Both the position numbers and the translations under genes were made by a program. A DNA stretch of 59,562 nt from Paenibacillus_AR mesotrionivorans (GTDB taxonomy: Bacteria; Bacillota; Bacilli; Paenibacillales; NBRC-103111), in the NCBI RefSeq assembly GCF_046098205.1, contig NZ_JBJURJ010000030.1:1-59562 (forward strand), in the 5' to 3' direction. Below the pieces are notes generated by a model. It searched no databases, was not told the origin of the DNA, and saw only the letters and a list, made by a program, of their open reading frames with translations. This document shows, in pieces, positions 32,590 through 39,944 of the stretch (position 1 is its first letter; each line of letters starts with the position of its first letter).

Positions 32590-34215
32590 ATGGATCAGCT
32601 CCAGCATACCGCTCTTCGCGAGCAAATCGGTCAAATGGTCATGTGCGGGTTTTCCGGAAAAAAGCCCACAGAGGATATTTTGCGGCTTATCCGGGAGTAC
32701 AGATTGGGCAATGTGATCTATTTCAGGGATAATATCGGCACGCCGGAGGAGGTGCGGCAGCTTTCCGTTACTCTTCAGGAGGCGTCTAGGCTGGCAGGAA
32801 ACGGCCCTTTATGGATAGCCGTTGATCAGGAAGGCGGAATGGTGGCGAGAATAGACCGGCAGGTGGCGCTTATGGCGGGAAATATGGCCTTAGGCGCAGC
32901 AGGATCGCCGGAGCTCGTATATGAAACGGCGCGGATTTCAGGAATGGAGCTGCGGAGCTTGGGCATTAACCTGAACTTTGCACCGTGTGTGGATGTGAAT
33001 AACAACAAAGCAAACCCGGTTATTGGCGTTCGTTCCTATGGGGAGGATGCGGGAGTGGTGGGTCTTATGGGCGCCCGGGCCGTGCAGGGTTATCAGGATG
33101 CGGGCATCAGTGCTTGTCCCAAGCATTTTCCGGGGCATGGGGATACAACGGCGGATTCCCACTTGGAGCTGCCGACCGTGCCCCATGATTTGGAGCGGCT
33201 ACGCCAGGTTGAATTGCCTCCATTCGTGAGTGCTATTGCAGCCGGAGCGGATGTGGTGATGACCGCCCATGTGCAATTCCCTGCTTACGATGCCAGCGGG
33301 CTTCCGGCTACATTGTCTGCCGCCGTACTTGAGGGGCTTCTGCGCGCAGAGCTGGGCTTCGGTGGAGTTATTGCCACGGATTGCCTGGAAATGAAGGCTA
33401 TTTCCGGAACGGTGGGGGTTGGCCGGGGTGCTGTTATGGCGGTGAAGGCGGGAGCAGATCTGGTTCTGGTTAGCCACACACCGGAGCTGCAGCTTGAAGC
33501 GCTGGAGGCGATTTATCAGGCTGTTTTATCGGGAGAGCTGCCGCAGGAGAGGATTACCGCGTCCGCCCGCCGCATCCGGGAGGCCAAGGCCCGCCGGGAG
33601 GAAGCGTGGCAGCAGTTGGTTCGGGAGCAGGGTATACCCGAAGTCGGTGCTCCGGAGCATATGAAGGCTGCCGGGGAAGCGGCGGAACGGGCGGTGACGC
33701 TGGTCAAAGCGGCGGGGGAGGGCGGTTTCCCTCTGGATGACGCCGCACCGACGCTGGTGATTTGGCCCCGTGTGGAGGCCCGGACGGATGTGGACGAAGC
33801 CATCCGCCAGGAGATAACCCTGGGCAAGGCGTTGGCGCCTTATATCGCAGATCTGCAGGAGCTTGCCGTAAGTCTTGCACCGGATGATGCGGAGATAGAA
33901 GCTGTGCTGGCTGCCGTTCGGGCAGGTCGGCTGCAGATTGTGGCAGGCACCTACAACGCGGCCTTTAATCCGGGCCAGGCCCTGCTGGTGCAGACACTGA
34001 TGGAGCTCCCCGGAGCCAAGGTAACGGTGGCGGCGCTGCGCAGCCCTTATGACTTGCTTTCTTTTACCGGCGTGCAAACGTATGTGGCCTGCTACGAAAA
34101 CCGGCCCCTTATGCTGCAGGCTGCTGCTAAGGTGCTTACGGGCCGCTTGCCCGCTTCGGGTAAACTGCCGGTAACCCTCTCGGCGGATTATCCTGCCGGT
34201 TGGGGAATATCCTGA
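32590..34215 (+). CDS. nagZ: Beta-N-acetylglucosaminidase (GH3), cytosolic
   Basis: This 541-aa GH3 enzyme releases GlcNAc from GlcNAc-MurNAc fragments. The NagZ signature KHFPGHGDTTADSH (residues 178-191) includes the His-Asp dyad (183/185). The nucleophile Asp264 is in IATDCLEM. A C-terminal alpha/beta domain (~350-541) is kept, as in Bacillus subtilis NagZ. That protein is exported, but here MDQLQHTALREQ shows no signal peptide or lipobox. Cytosolic action would require import of the disaccharide. The ATG follows AGGATGG. It is divergent from murR. Confidence 0.93.
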   Translation: MDQLQHTALREQIGQMVMCGFSGKKPTEDILRLIREYRLGNVIYFRDNIGTPEEVRQLSVTLQEASRLAGNGPLWIAVDQEGGMVARIDRQVALMAGNMALGAAGSPELVYETARISGMELRSLGINLNFAPCVDVNNNKANPVIGVRSYGEDAGVVGLMGARAVQGYQDAGISACPKHFPGHGDTTADSHLELPTVPHDLERLRQVELPPFVSAIAAGADVVMTAHVQFPAYDASGLPATLSAAVLEGLLRAELGFGGVIATDCLEMKAISGTVGVGRGAVMAVKAGADLVLVSHTPELQLEALEAIYQAVLSGELPQERITASARRIREAKARREEAWQQLVREQGIPEVGAPEHMKAAGEAAERAVTLVKAAGEGGFPLDDAAPTLVIWPRVEARTDVDEAIRQEITLGKALAPYIADLQELAVSLAPDDAEIEAVLAAVRAGRLQIVAGTYNAAFNPGQALLVQTLMELPGAKVTVAALRSPYDLLSFTGVQTYVACYENRPLMLQAAAKVLTGRLPASGKLPVTLSADYPAGWGIS

Positions 34216-34315
34216 TCTTGACATTGGGCGGCGAACGGATGCTATGATGAGGATGAACTGATAACGGCAAGCGGCGCAGATTTTGTGTGCTGCTTCATTA
34301 ATGGAGGTTAACTCA

Positions 34316-34753
34316 TTGAGCCAGGAAATTTTGTCCGTGATCCAGCATTATACTCCTGCCTATCTCGCCACAGTCGAGGACGGCAAGCCGAGAGTCCGTC
34401 CTTGGGGCCTGCCCCATCTGGATACCGAAACCGGCAGACTCTACTTCAGCACCGCCAGCACCAAAGCGGTGTATGAGCAGCTGCTGGCGGTGCCTTATGT
34501 GGAATATTCCCAGACCTCTCCTGCGAATGTGTGGGTCAGAATCAGCGGCGCAGTCCAATTCGACGAAACGCCCGAGGCGAAGGAAGCGCTCTTCAAGCAT
34601 GAGCCGCAATTGGCCAACATCTATAAAACCCCCGATAATCCCGTGTTCAAAATTTTCTACCTGGAGGAAGCCCGGGTAACCGTAGATGATTACACCCCCA
34701 ACCCGCAGCGGGTGTACGAGTTCAAAAACGGCAGCTTCACCCTTCAGGCGTAA
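34316..34753 (+). CDS. Pyridoxamine-5'-phosphate-oxidase-like flavin-binding split-barrel protein
   Basis: This 145-aa protein has the FMN split-barrel pattern PAYLATVEDGKPRVRPWGLPHLDTETGRLYFSTASTKAVYEQL and a C-terminal strand pair around VWVRISGAVQFDE. Such proteins bind FMN, F420 or heme and reduce small substrates; the exact role is unknown. The start is a TTG at 34316, ideally spaced (8 nt) from GGAGG at 34303. Upstream in-frame ATG codons at 34283 and 34301 overlap or precede that site. It stands alone after nagZ. Confidence 0.82.
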   Translation: MSQEILSVIQHYTPAYLATVEDGKPRVRPWGLPHLDTETGRLYFSTASTKAVYEQLLAVPYVEYSQTSPANVWVRISGAVQFDETPEAKEALFKHEPQLANIYKTPDNPVFKIFYLEEARVTVDDYTPNPQRVYEFKNGSFTLQA

Positions 34754-35023
34754 GCCTGTCCCGAGGGGGAATCCTTGCGGTAAAGCCGAACAGGGTAACC
34801 AGTTGTAAGCTGCCCTGAGCAGAGTGTGTACATAGAAGCATTGCAGCAGCAAATGGGGACGGAACCGTTAATCGCGGTGGAAACTTAGGGATCGGAATTG
34901 ATTCATCCGGATCACGTTTCTTTAGGCGGTTAAGCGGGGATCCGCCCTTTTTGCGCTGTAAAACATATATTAAATACCATATATTTACATACTCCCAAGG
35001 TGATAAAGTGGCATTTCCCCCCC
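34754..35023. other. Gene-free stretch
   Basis: I see no gene, promoter or clear terminator here. AT-rich DNA near 34960-35000 and a C-run at 35017-35025 lead into the MITE-like element. Confidence 0.6.
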
Positions 35024-35080
35024 CCTTGTCGTCCATTATCCCCTACACTCAGGAAGCCTGCCCAAAGCCTAAACTACCCA

Positions 35081-35203
35081 TAAAGGAAGCAAACACCAAT
35101 CAAAAGCAGGTTCACTACCAATAAAGGAAGCAACCACCAATCAATAGCAGGTTCCCTTTCTATAAACGAAGCAGCCTACCAATTAATTGCTGGTCCATCT
35201 GTG
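35081..35203. repeat. Three 41-bp direct repeats
   Basis: Units start at 35081, 35122 and 35163, exactly 41 bp apart. They share TAAAGGAAGCA-CACCAATCAA-AGCAGGTTC. The third unit is more diverged. Confidence 0.85.
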
Positions 35204-35297
35204 CTAAAAATGACGTTCGACTCAACTCAACCCCATCTAGCGGATATCCCCTCAAATCAAATCGATCGGTTTGGTTACATTCTCGACTCCCCACTAA

Positions 35298-35336
35298 CCA
35301 CACGCCCGAACCACACGCCCGAACCACACGCCCGAA
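35298..35336. repeat. Three exact 13-bp repeats
   Basis: CCACACGCCCGAA occurs three times head to tail inside the MITE-like element. Confidence 0.9.
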
Positions 35337-35593
35337 CCGCAACCACTTCGGCCAAGACGAAATGACTGTGGGCGGACTCCGGAACAGGGTCAGGTCAGTT
35401 CTCCTTGCTGTACTGTACCTGTGCTTCCTGACTATAGGGGATAATGGACGACAAGGAGGTTAAGGGGGATATTATAGTCATGAAATTACATGTTATGGTA
35501 AAATTATAAATCCGTCTGCTCTACAAACCTATGTCTTATGAGATAAGGGAAGGTAACATTCCACTATTTGCCCCACACAGCTGTTTTAAGTGT

Positions 35594-35787
35594 GATAGCG
35601 GAACCTTTCTTTCCGCTATCCAGCCATAGGGGGGGCGTTTATGTGGTGAAACGAAGCAATAACGGAAGTTTGGCTTCCGCTATTGCCCTTTTCACGGATC
35701 GGTCTGGCCATTAGCGGACGAATGCCTTCCGCTATTGCCTCGTTCTCGCAATGTTCCAGCCCTTAACGGAACTTTCTCCTCCGCTAA
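35594..35787. repeat. Four successive CGGAA-type hairpins
   Basis: Hairpins are GATAGCGGAA/TTCCGCTATC (35594-35620, perfect), GCAATAACGGAAG/CTTCCGCTATTGC (35656-35686, one mismatch), TAGCGGA/TCCGCTA (35712-35734) and TTAACGGA/TCCGCTAA (35763-35787). The last two enter the 3' end of proS. They may serve as its 3' mRNA structure. Confidence 0.75.
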
Positions 35788-37630
35788 CCGGAATACATGC
35801 TCCTCCTGTAGTCCGGATGGTGTTATTGGAGGGAATCCGCATCAGCTCATCCAATAGCCTCTTCACCAAATCGGCCGCGGCCTGGGCGGTGTCTGCTATG
35901 GATACCTTTTTGCTAATGCGTTTGTCCCGGGTGACCAGCTCGCAGCAGCCCGATTGCAGATTTCGGGGGCTGGCGATCATCCGGACGGGTATGCCCAAAA
36001 GGTCAGCGTCGGAAAATATTACGCCTGCGCTCACGGACCGGTCATCATAAAGCACCTCGATGCCCAGCCGCTGCAGCTCCTGGTATAGCCCATCGGCGCA
36101 TGCCCGTACATCCTCATCATCCGCCCGCACGCAGCACAGATGCACCTGCCACGGTGCGATGGACATGGGCCAGATGGGCCCGTGCTCATCTCGGTAAATT
36201 TCGCAAACGGAGGCGGCCAGCCGCCCGATGCCGATGCCGTAGCAGCCCATCACAGGTGGCTCCAGCCCGCCTGACTGATTCGCTGCCAGCATGCCCATGG
36301 CCCGGGTATATTTGTCCCCCAGCTGAAAGATATTGCCCACCTCGATTCCCCTTGAAAGGGTAAGCGCAGGTTGATGGCAAGACGGGCAAATGCCACCCTC
36401 CCGAGCCTTCGCCAGGTCATGAAATTCCGCCCCGGCACAATCCCGTTCCATATCCAGACCGGTGTAGTGGTGGTCGGGCAGATTTCCGCCGCAGCATAAG
36501 CCGGAAGCTCCTTGCAACGAACGGTCGAAAATAATGGTGTTTCCCTGCCCCAGCTCAAGTCCCACAGGACCGATAAAGCCTACTTGCAGCCCGCAGCCCT
36601 CCTCCAATACAGCCGGCTTCACATCGCAGCCCAACAGGTTGGTCAGCTTGGTTTCATTCACCTCCAGGTCGCCCCGGATAAAAAGAACCACCAGCCGCCC
36701 GTCCGTCTCCGTCTGGTATACTACCGCCTTGCAGGATTGCGCCTCCTGCAGACCAAGAAACGCGCATACCTCTTCGATGCTACGCATTCCCGGGGTATGG
36801 ACCAGAGCCAGCTCCGGGCTGCCAGTTTGTATAAGCGGATGAGAGGCGGCGCAGGCTGGAGCGGCAGTATCCACAACAGACACTACAGCAGACTCCACAG
36901 CAGGCTCCGCAACATGCTCCGCCGCCTCCATATTGGCCTTGTAGCCGCATTCCGGGCAAAGCACCAGGGTGTCCTCGCCTACAGGGGTTGGCAGCATGAA
37001 TTCATGGGATAAGCTTCCGCCCATCATCCCCGTATCCGCCGCTATGGCGATCACCTGGGGGAGCCCCACCCTGGCGAAGATCCGCTCATATGCCCGGTAG
37101 CATTGTTGGTAATACTCCTGCAAGTCCTCCAAAGAGGTGTGGAAGGAATACGCATCCTTCATGGTGAATTCCCGTACACGGATCAATCCGCCGCGGGGGC
37201 GGGCCTCATCCCGGAACTTGGTCTGGATCTGGTAAATCATGAAGGGATAACGCAGATAGCTGCTGCCGTATTCCCGTACCAGTTGGACCGCCGCTTCCTC
37301 ATGGGTCATGCCCAGCAGATGGGGACTGCCGTGCCGGTCCCGGAAACGGAGCAGCTCACTGCCGACGCTGGCCGCCCGGCCCGATTCCTCCCAGAGACTC
37401 TCCGGCAGCACAACCGGCAGCAGCACCTCCTGGCCGCCAATGGTGTCCATCTCCTGCCGGATAATCTCCTCGATCTTGCGTGTGATCCGGCGCAAGGGGG
37501 TGGCCTGGGCATAAATCCCGTTGCCCACAGCCTTTATATATCCTCCGCGCACCATCAGCGCATGGCTGTCGATTACACAGTCGGAGGGTTTTTCCCGGAA
37601 CCTTTCGCCTACAAGCCTTGTCATCTTCAT
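35732..37630 (-). CDS. proS: Prolyl-tRNA synthetase
   Basis: This 632-aa class II aminoacyl-tRNA synthetase of bacterial type charges tRNA-Pro. The catalytic core has motif 2 (TKFRDEARPRGGLIRVREFTMKD) and motif 3 (GCYGIGIGRLAA). A YbaK-like editing insertion lies in between (~230-400), and the anticodon-binding domain begins near WPMSIAPWQVHL. ATG 37630 is 8 nt from AAAGGAGG; the longer ORF runs into the T-box terminator. The last ~30 residues, after VKRLLDELM, have no counterpart in the family and are encoded by the hairpin repeats, so the original stop was probably lost. It has Cys-rich patches (CCGG, CPSC). Confidence 0.95.
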   Translation of the reverse strand: MKMTRLVGERFREKPSDCVIDSHALMVRGGYIKAVGNGIYAQATPLRRITRKIEEIIRQEMDTIGGQEVLLPVVLPESLWEESGRAASVGSELLRFRDRHGSPHLLGMTHEEAAVQLVREYGSSYLRYPFMIYQIQTKFRDEARPRGGLIRVREFTMKDAYSFHTSLEDLQEYYQQCYRAYERIFARVGLPQVIAIAADTGMMGGSLSHEFMLPTPVGEDTLVLCPECGYKANMEAAEHVAEPAVESAVVSVVDTAAPACAASHPLIQTGSPELALVHTPGMRSIEEVCAFLGLQEAQSCKAVVYQTETDGRLVVLFIRGDLEVNETKLTNLLGCDVKPAVLEEGCGLQVGFIGPVGLELGQGNTIIFDRSLQGASGLCCGGNLPDHHYTGLDMERDCAGAEFHDLAKAREGGICPSCHQPALTLSRGIEVGNIFQLGDKYTRAMGMLAANQSGGLEPPVMGCYGIGIGRLAASVCEIYRDEHGPIWPMSIAPWQVHLCCVRADDEDVRACADGLYQELQRLGIEVLYDDRSVSAGVIFSDADLLGIPVRMIASPRNLQSGCCELVTRDKRISKKVSIADTAQAAADLVKRLLDELMRIPSNNTIRTTGGACIPVSGGESSVKGWNIARTRQ

Positions 37631-37669
37631 ACCTGCTGCCTCCTTTAGGGAATAGAAAATAAGGAACAC

Positions 37670-37957
37670 AAAAAAAGCCCCAAGCCGAAAAAACGGCTTA
37701 GGGCGAACAGACAGTCCGCGTACCACCTAAATTCCACAGAGCATCGCTGCGCTGTGCTTTCCAAGTACGGGGCCAACTACAGCCCGATACCTTTCCCTTA
37801 TGACGGAGGAAATCCGATAAGCCCTACTACATACGATTCAGGCCACAGCTCCAAGAGGGGTTTCCGCATCCTGTCCGTGAAGATTCGCACCAACCATCTT
37901 CTCTCTGGGACATCCAGCATACGTACTGGTTCTTTTCATCGCTTTTGATATTCGATT
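37670..37957 (-). promoter_or_regulatory. T-box leader controlling proS (proline-specific)
   Basis: Minus-strand leader features in order are the stem I start (AAGCGATGAAAAGAACCAGTA), the AGAGAG region, a specifier CCU (Pro) at 37840-37842 followed by GAATCG, the T-box AGGTGGTACGCGG (37716-37728), and the terminator GCCCTAAGCCG/CGGCTTGGGGC (37677-37704) with a T7 run. Uncharged tRNA-Pro should pair with specifier and T-box, favouring the antiterminator and proS transcription. Confidence 0.93.
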
Positions 37958-37964
37958 ACGTGGA

Positions 37965-37993
37965 AGTGTAGCAAATTTCGAATTGTCTGTCAA
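37965..37993 (-). promoter_or_regulatory. Sigma-A promoter of the T-box/proS unit
   Basis: On the minus strand a perfect TTGACA (37988-37993) and TACACT (37965-37970) are 17 bp apart. Confidence 0.85.
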
Positions 37994-38113
37994 TTGGCAA
38001 ATACCCGTTGGCAATATCCGGCGTCAGGCACCGCAGGGCAGCAAGCCAGGATAAGCCGCCGGCTCCAGGCCTCGTTATAATAAAGTTACCGTACGGGAGA
38101 AAGGGGAATACAA

Positions 38114-39028
38114 ATGGGAGTTGAGGACTCCGTCCAACTGGCGCTTGAAGCCATCGATGACCGGATCAAGGAAGAAATTAGACCGTCCGAGCTGGCCGCT
38201 CTCGCCAACTATTCCACCTATCATTTTTGCCGGGTATTCGGCTCATTGGTCGGGACGCCGATCATGGCTTATGTAACCCGGCGAAAGCTGGATTTTGCAC
38301 TGTATGACCTGTCCTTGGGCAGGAAAGTCATTGATGTGGCTATGGATTACGGGTTTGGCACCCATGCGGGTTTTACCAAGGCCTTCAAAAAATGCTTTGG
38401 TTATCCGCCATCCCTGTACCACCTGCATGTCAATGCGCAGCCGCCGGGCAAACCGGCGTTAGGAAGCATCCAATCAAGAACCGGAGGAATAAAGCATATG
38501 CATGTTGCGATTATGGAAAAAGAACCTATATTGGTGGTGGGCTTCGAATCCCGCCACACCATGCCGCAGGTGAAGCGGGTCAGCGATATCCCCGCCTTCT
38601 GGGACACCATGTCCATGGAATACGGCCCGATGCTGTCCCGGCTGCACCATACCTTTACCCAGTCGGAGCACTGTGAATACAGCGTTTGTTACAATGTGGA
38701 CGAACACACAGGGGAGTTCTCCTGGGTGTTGGGGGTAGGGGTGGACAATCAGGAGGACAAGGGCAAGATTGAGGCGGATATGTGCCAAAAGGTCATACCG
38801 GGCGGGCTGTACGCCATATTTACTACGCCGCGGGTTCCCGAAAAGGAGTATCCTCAATCTATTCCTGCCGCCTGGAAGGAGATTCTGACCAACTGGCTGC
38901 CAAATTCGGATTATGAATATGATGAATCCAGGCTGGATTTCGAAAGGTATGACGAGCGGGACCACGCCTGGCTGCATGAAGGTACCTGCCAAATGGAGAT
39001 TGCCATCCCGATCCGCTTGCGGCAGTAA
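38114..39028 (+). CDS. AraC-family regulator with GyrI-like effector-binding domain
   Basis: The 304-aa protein has two AraC helix-turn-helix motifs at the N-terminus (~8-108: SELAALANYSTYHFCRVFGSLVGTP; VIDVAMDYGFGTHAGFTKAFKKCFGYPPSLY). A C-terminal GyrI/BmrR-type ligand domain (~125-304) contains MEKEPILVVGFE. Such regulators bind hydrophobic or drug-like ligands and often control efflux, but no target gene is obvious here. A TATAAT (38076-38081) lacks a good -35. GGAGAAAGGGG precedes the ATG. Confidence 0.87.
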   Translation: MGVEDSVQLALEAIDDRIKEEIRPSELAALANYSTYHFCRVFGSLVGTPIMAYVTRRKLDFALYDLSLGRKVIDVAMDYGFGTHAGFTKAFKKCFGYPPSLYHLHVNAQPPGKPALGSIQSRTGGIKHMHVAIMEKEPILVVGFESRHTMPQVKRVSDIPAFWDTMSMEYGPMLSRLHHTFTQSEHCEYSVCYNVDEHTGEFSWVLGVGVDNQEDKGKIEADMCQKVIPGGLYAIFTTPRVPEKEYPQSIPAAWKEILTNWLPNSDYEYDESRLDFERYDERDHAWLHEGTCQMEIAIPIRLRQ

Positions 39029-39070
39029 TTGCGGCAGTAATAGGCTAAGGTGTGTGAAGGATCGGCCTAA

Positions 39071-39098
39071 GCCGGGTATAATGAAGTATTATACCGGC
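39071..39098. promoter_or_regulatory. Near-perfect dyad overlapping a TATAAT box before the YjbQ-family gene
   Basis: GCCGGGTATAAT (39071-39082) and ATTATACCGGC (39088-39098) pair except for one extra G. The left arm contains TATAAT. It ends 14 bp before the start codon, so it could be an operator on the -10 or an RNA hairpin masking the ribosome binding site. Confidence 0.6.
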
Positions 39099-39112
39099 AA
39101 AGGATGATCGCC

Positions 39113-39508
39113 ATGCTCTATGAATACAAGCTGAATACGGATGCGGAGAATTTCATTGAGGTTACGGCAATGGTGCGTGAGGCTGTGGCCAAAAGCGGGG
39201 TCCGGGAGGGAACCTGCCTGGTGTATTGCCCTCACACAACCGCGGGGATTACCATCAATGAGAATGCCGACCCGGATGTGGTCACGGATATGCTGCTGGG
39301 ATTGGCCAAGGCTTTCCCGGACCGTCCGGAATTCCGCCATGCCGAGGGCAATTCCTCCGCCCACTTGAAGGCGAGCTGCGTTGGCTCCAGCGCAACCGTC
39401 ATCATCGATGGTGGGCGGCTTCTGCTGGGGACCTGGCAGGGGATTTACTTCTGCGAATTCGACGGTCCGCGGAGCCGGAGATTCTATGTGCAGATTAACG
39501 GGCAGTAA
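39113..39508 (+). CDS. YjbQ/UPF0047 family (secondary thiamine-phosphate-synthase-like) protein
   Basis: This 131-aa protein has the family pattern CLVYCPHTTAGITINENADPDV near the middle and GTWQGIYFCEFDGPR at the end, with the conserved His and Asp/Glu of the putative active site. Members can complement thiamine-phosphate synthase loss weakly, and their natural role is unsettled. ATG 39113 is 6 nt from AAAGGATG; the ATG at 39104 touches the ribosome binding site. The gene is monocistronic between the dyad and a terminator. Confidence 0.9.
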   Translation: MLYEYKLNTDAENFIEVTAMVREAVAKSGVREGTCLVYCPHTTAGITINENADPDVVTDMLLGLAKAFPDRPEFRHAEGNSSAHLKASCVGSSATVIIDGGRLLLGTWQGIYFCEFDGPRSRRFYVQINGQ

Positions 39509-39529
39509 AACTAAAAATTAAATCCGGAA

Positions 39530-39573
39530 AAACAGGGGAAGAATAGACATAAAATGTCTTTCTTCCTCTGTTT
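39530..39573 (+). terminator. Terminator after the YjbQ-family gene
   Basis: AACAGGGGAAG pairs with CTTCCTCTGTT (one G-U), with inner AGACAT/ATGTCT, then a T-rich tail. It lies about 20 bp past the stop. Confidence 0.7.
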
Positions 39574-39649
39574 ATGTTCTGTGAAACGATGATTTGTGGC
39601 AAATTACGAACAAGATAAAAAATTAACCCCTGAAATATTCGGATATTTG

Positions 39650-39678
39650 TTGACACTGTTCGACCCACGTTTTAAAAT
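39650..39678 (+). promoter_or_regulatory. Sigma-A promoter of the purine permease unit
   Basis: TTGACA (39650-39655) and TAAAAT (39673-39678) are 17 bp apart. Confidence 0.85.
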
Positions 39679-39711
39679 AATCTAGGTCAAGGCACACTAA
39701 CAACAAATGTT

Positions 39712-39781
39712 ACTTCGTATAAATCCGGGGATTGGCCCGGAAGTCTCTACGAGATCACCGTAAATGATCTGGCTACGAATG
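39712..39781 (+). promoter_or_regulatory. Purine (guanine-type) riboswitch aptamer
   Basis: The three-way junction is clear: P1 TTCGTA/TACGAA, the P2 and P3 stems with loops matching the family (ATCCGGGGATTGGCCCGGA and GATCACCGTAAATGATC), and junction CTCTACGAG. The specificity base in GGCTACGAA is C, which pairs with guanine/hypoxanthine; a T would indicate adenine. Ligand binding should favour the terminator downstream. Confidence 0.93.
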
Positions 39782-39871
39782 GAAACATCACTGCGGCAGC
39801 GTATGTTTACCCGCCAGGGGACCACTCTGGGGCGGAAGGCACACGTATGCCCGGCGTTGCTTTTCCTGAAG

Positions 39872-39901
39872 AGCCGGAGTCAAGGACTCCAGGCTTTTTT
39901 T
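39872..39901 (+). terminator. Riboswitch-controlled terminator
   Basis: AGCC-GGAGTC pairs with GACTCC-GGCT around AAG (one bulged A), followed by T7. It lies 91 nt after the aptamer and ahead of the permease gene. It is the expression platform. Confidence 0.88.
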
Positions 39902-39944
39902 GTTGTTGCAGCCGTGTATGAGAACAAAGGAGGAAGCAAGCAGT

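Larger units (their letters stand above)
35024..35456. mobile_element. 433-bp MITE-like element with 34-bp terminal inverted repeats
   Basis: Ends 35024-35057 and 35423-35456 are inverted copies (about 32 of 34 matching), starting CCTTGTCGTCC and holding AGGAAGC. It has no coding potential beyond short ORFs. Inside are three 41-bp direct repeats and three 13-bp repeats. GTACCTGTGCTTCC at 35415-35428 is shared with both window ends, which also carry GGACGACAAG, so the elements may be related. Confidence 0.6.
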
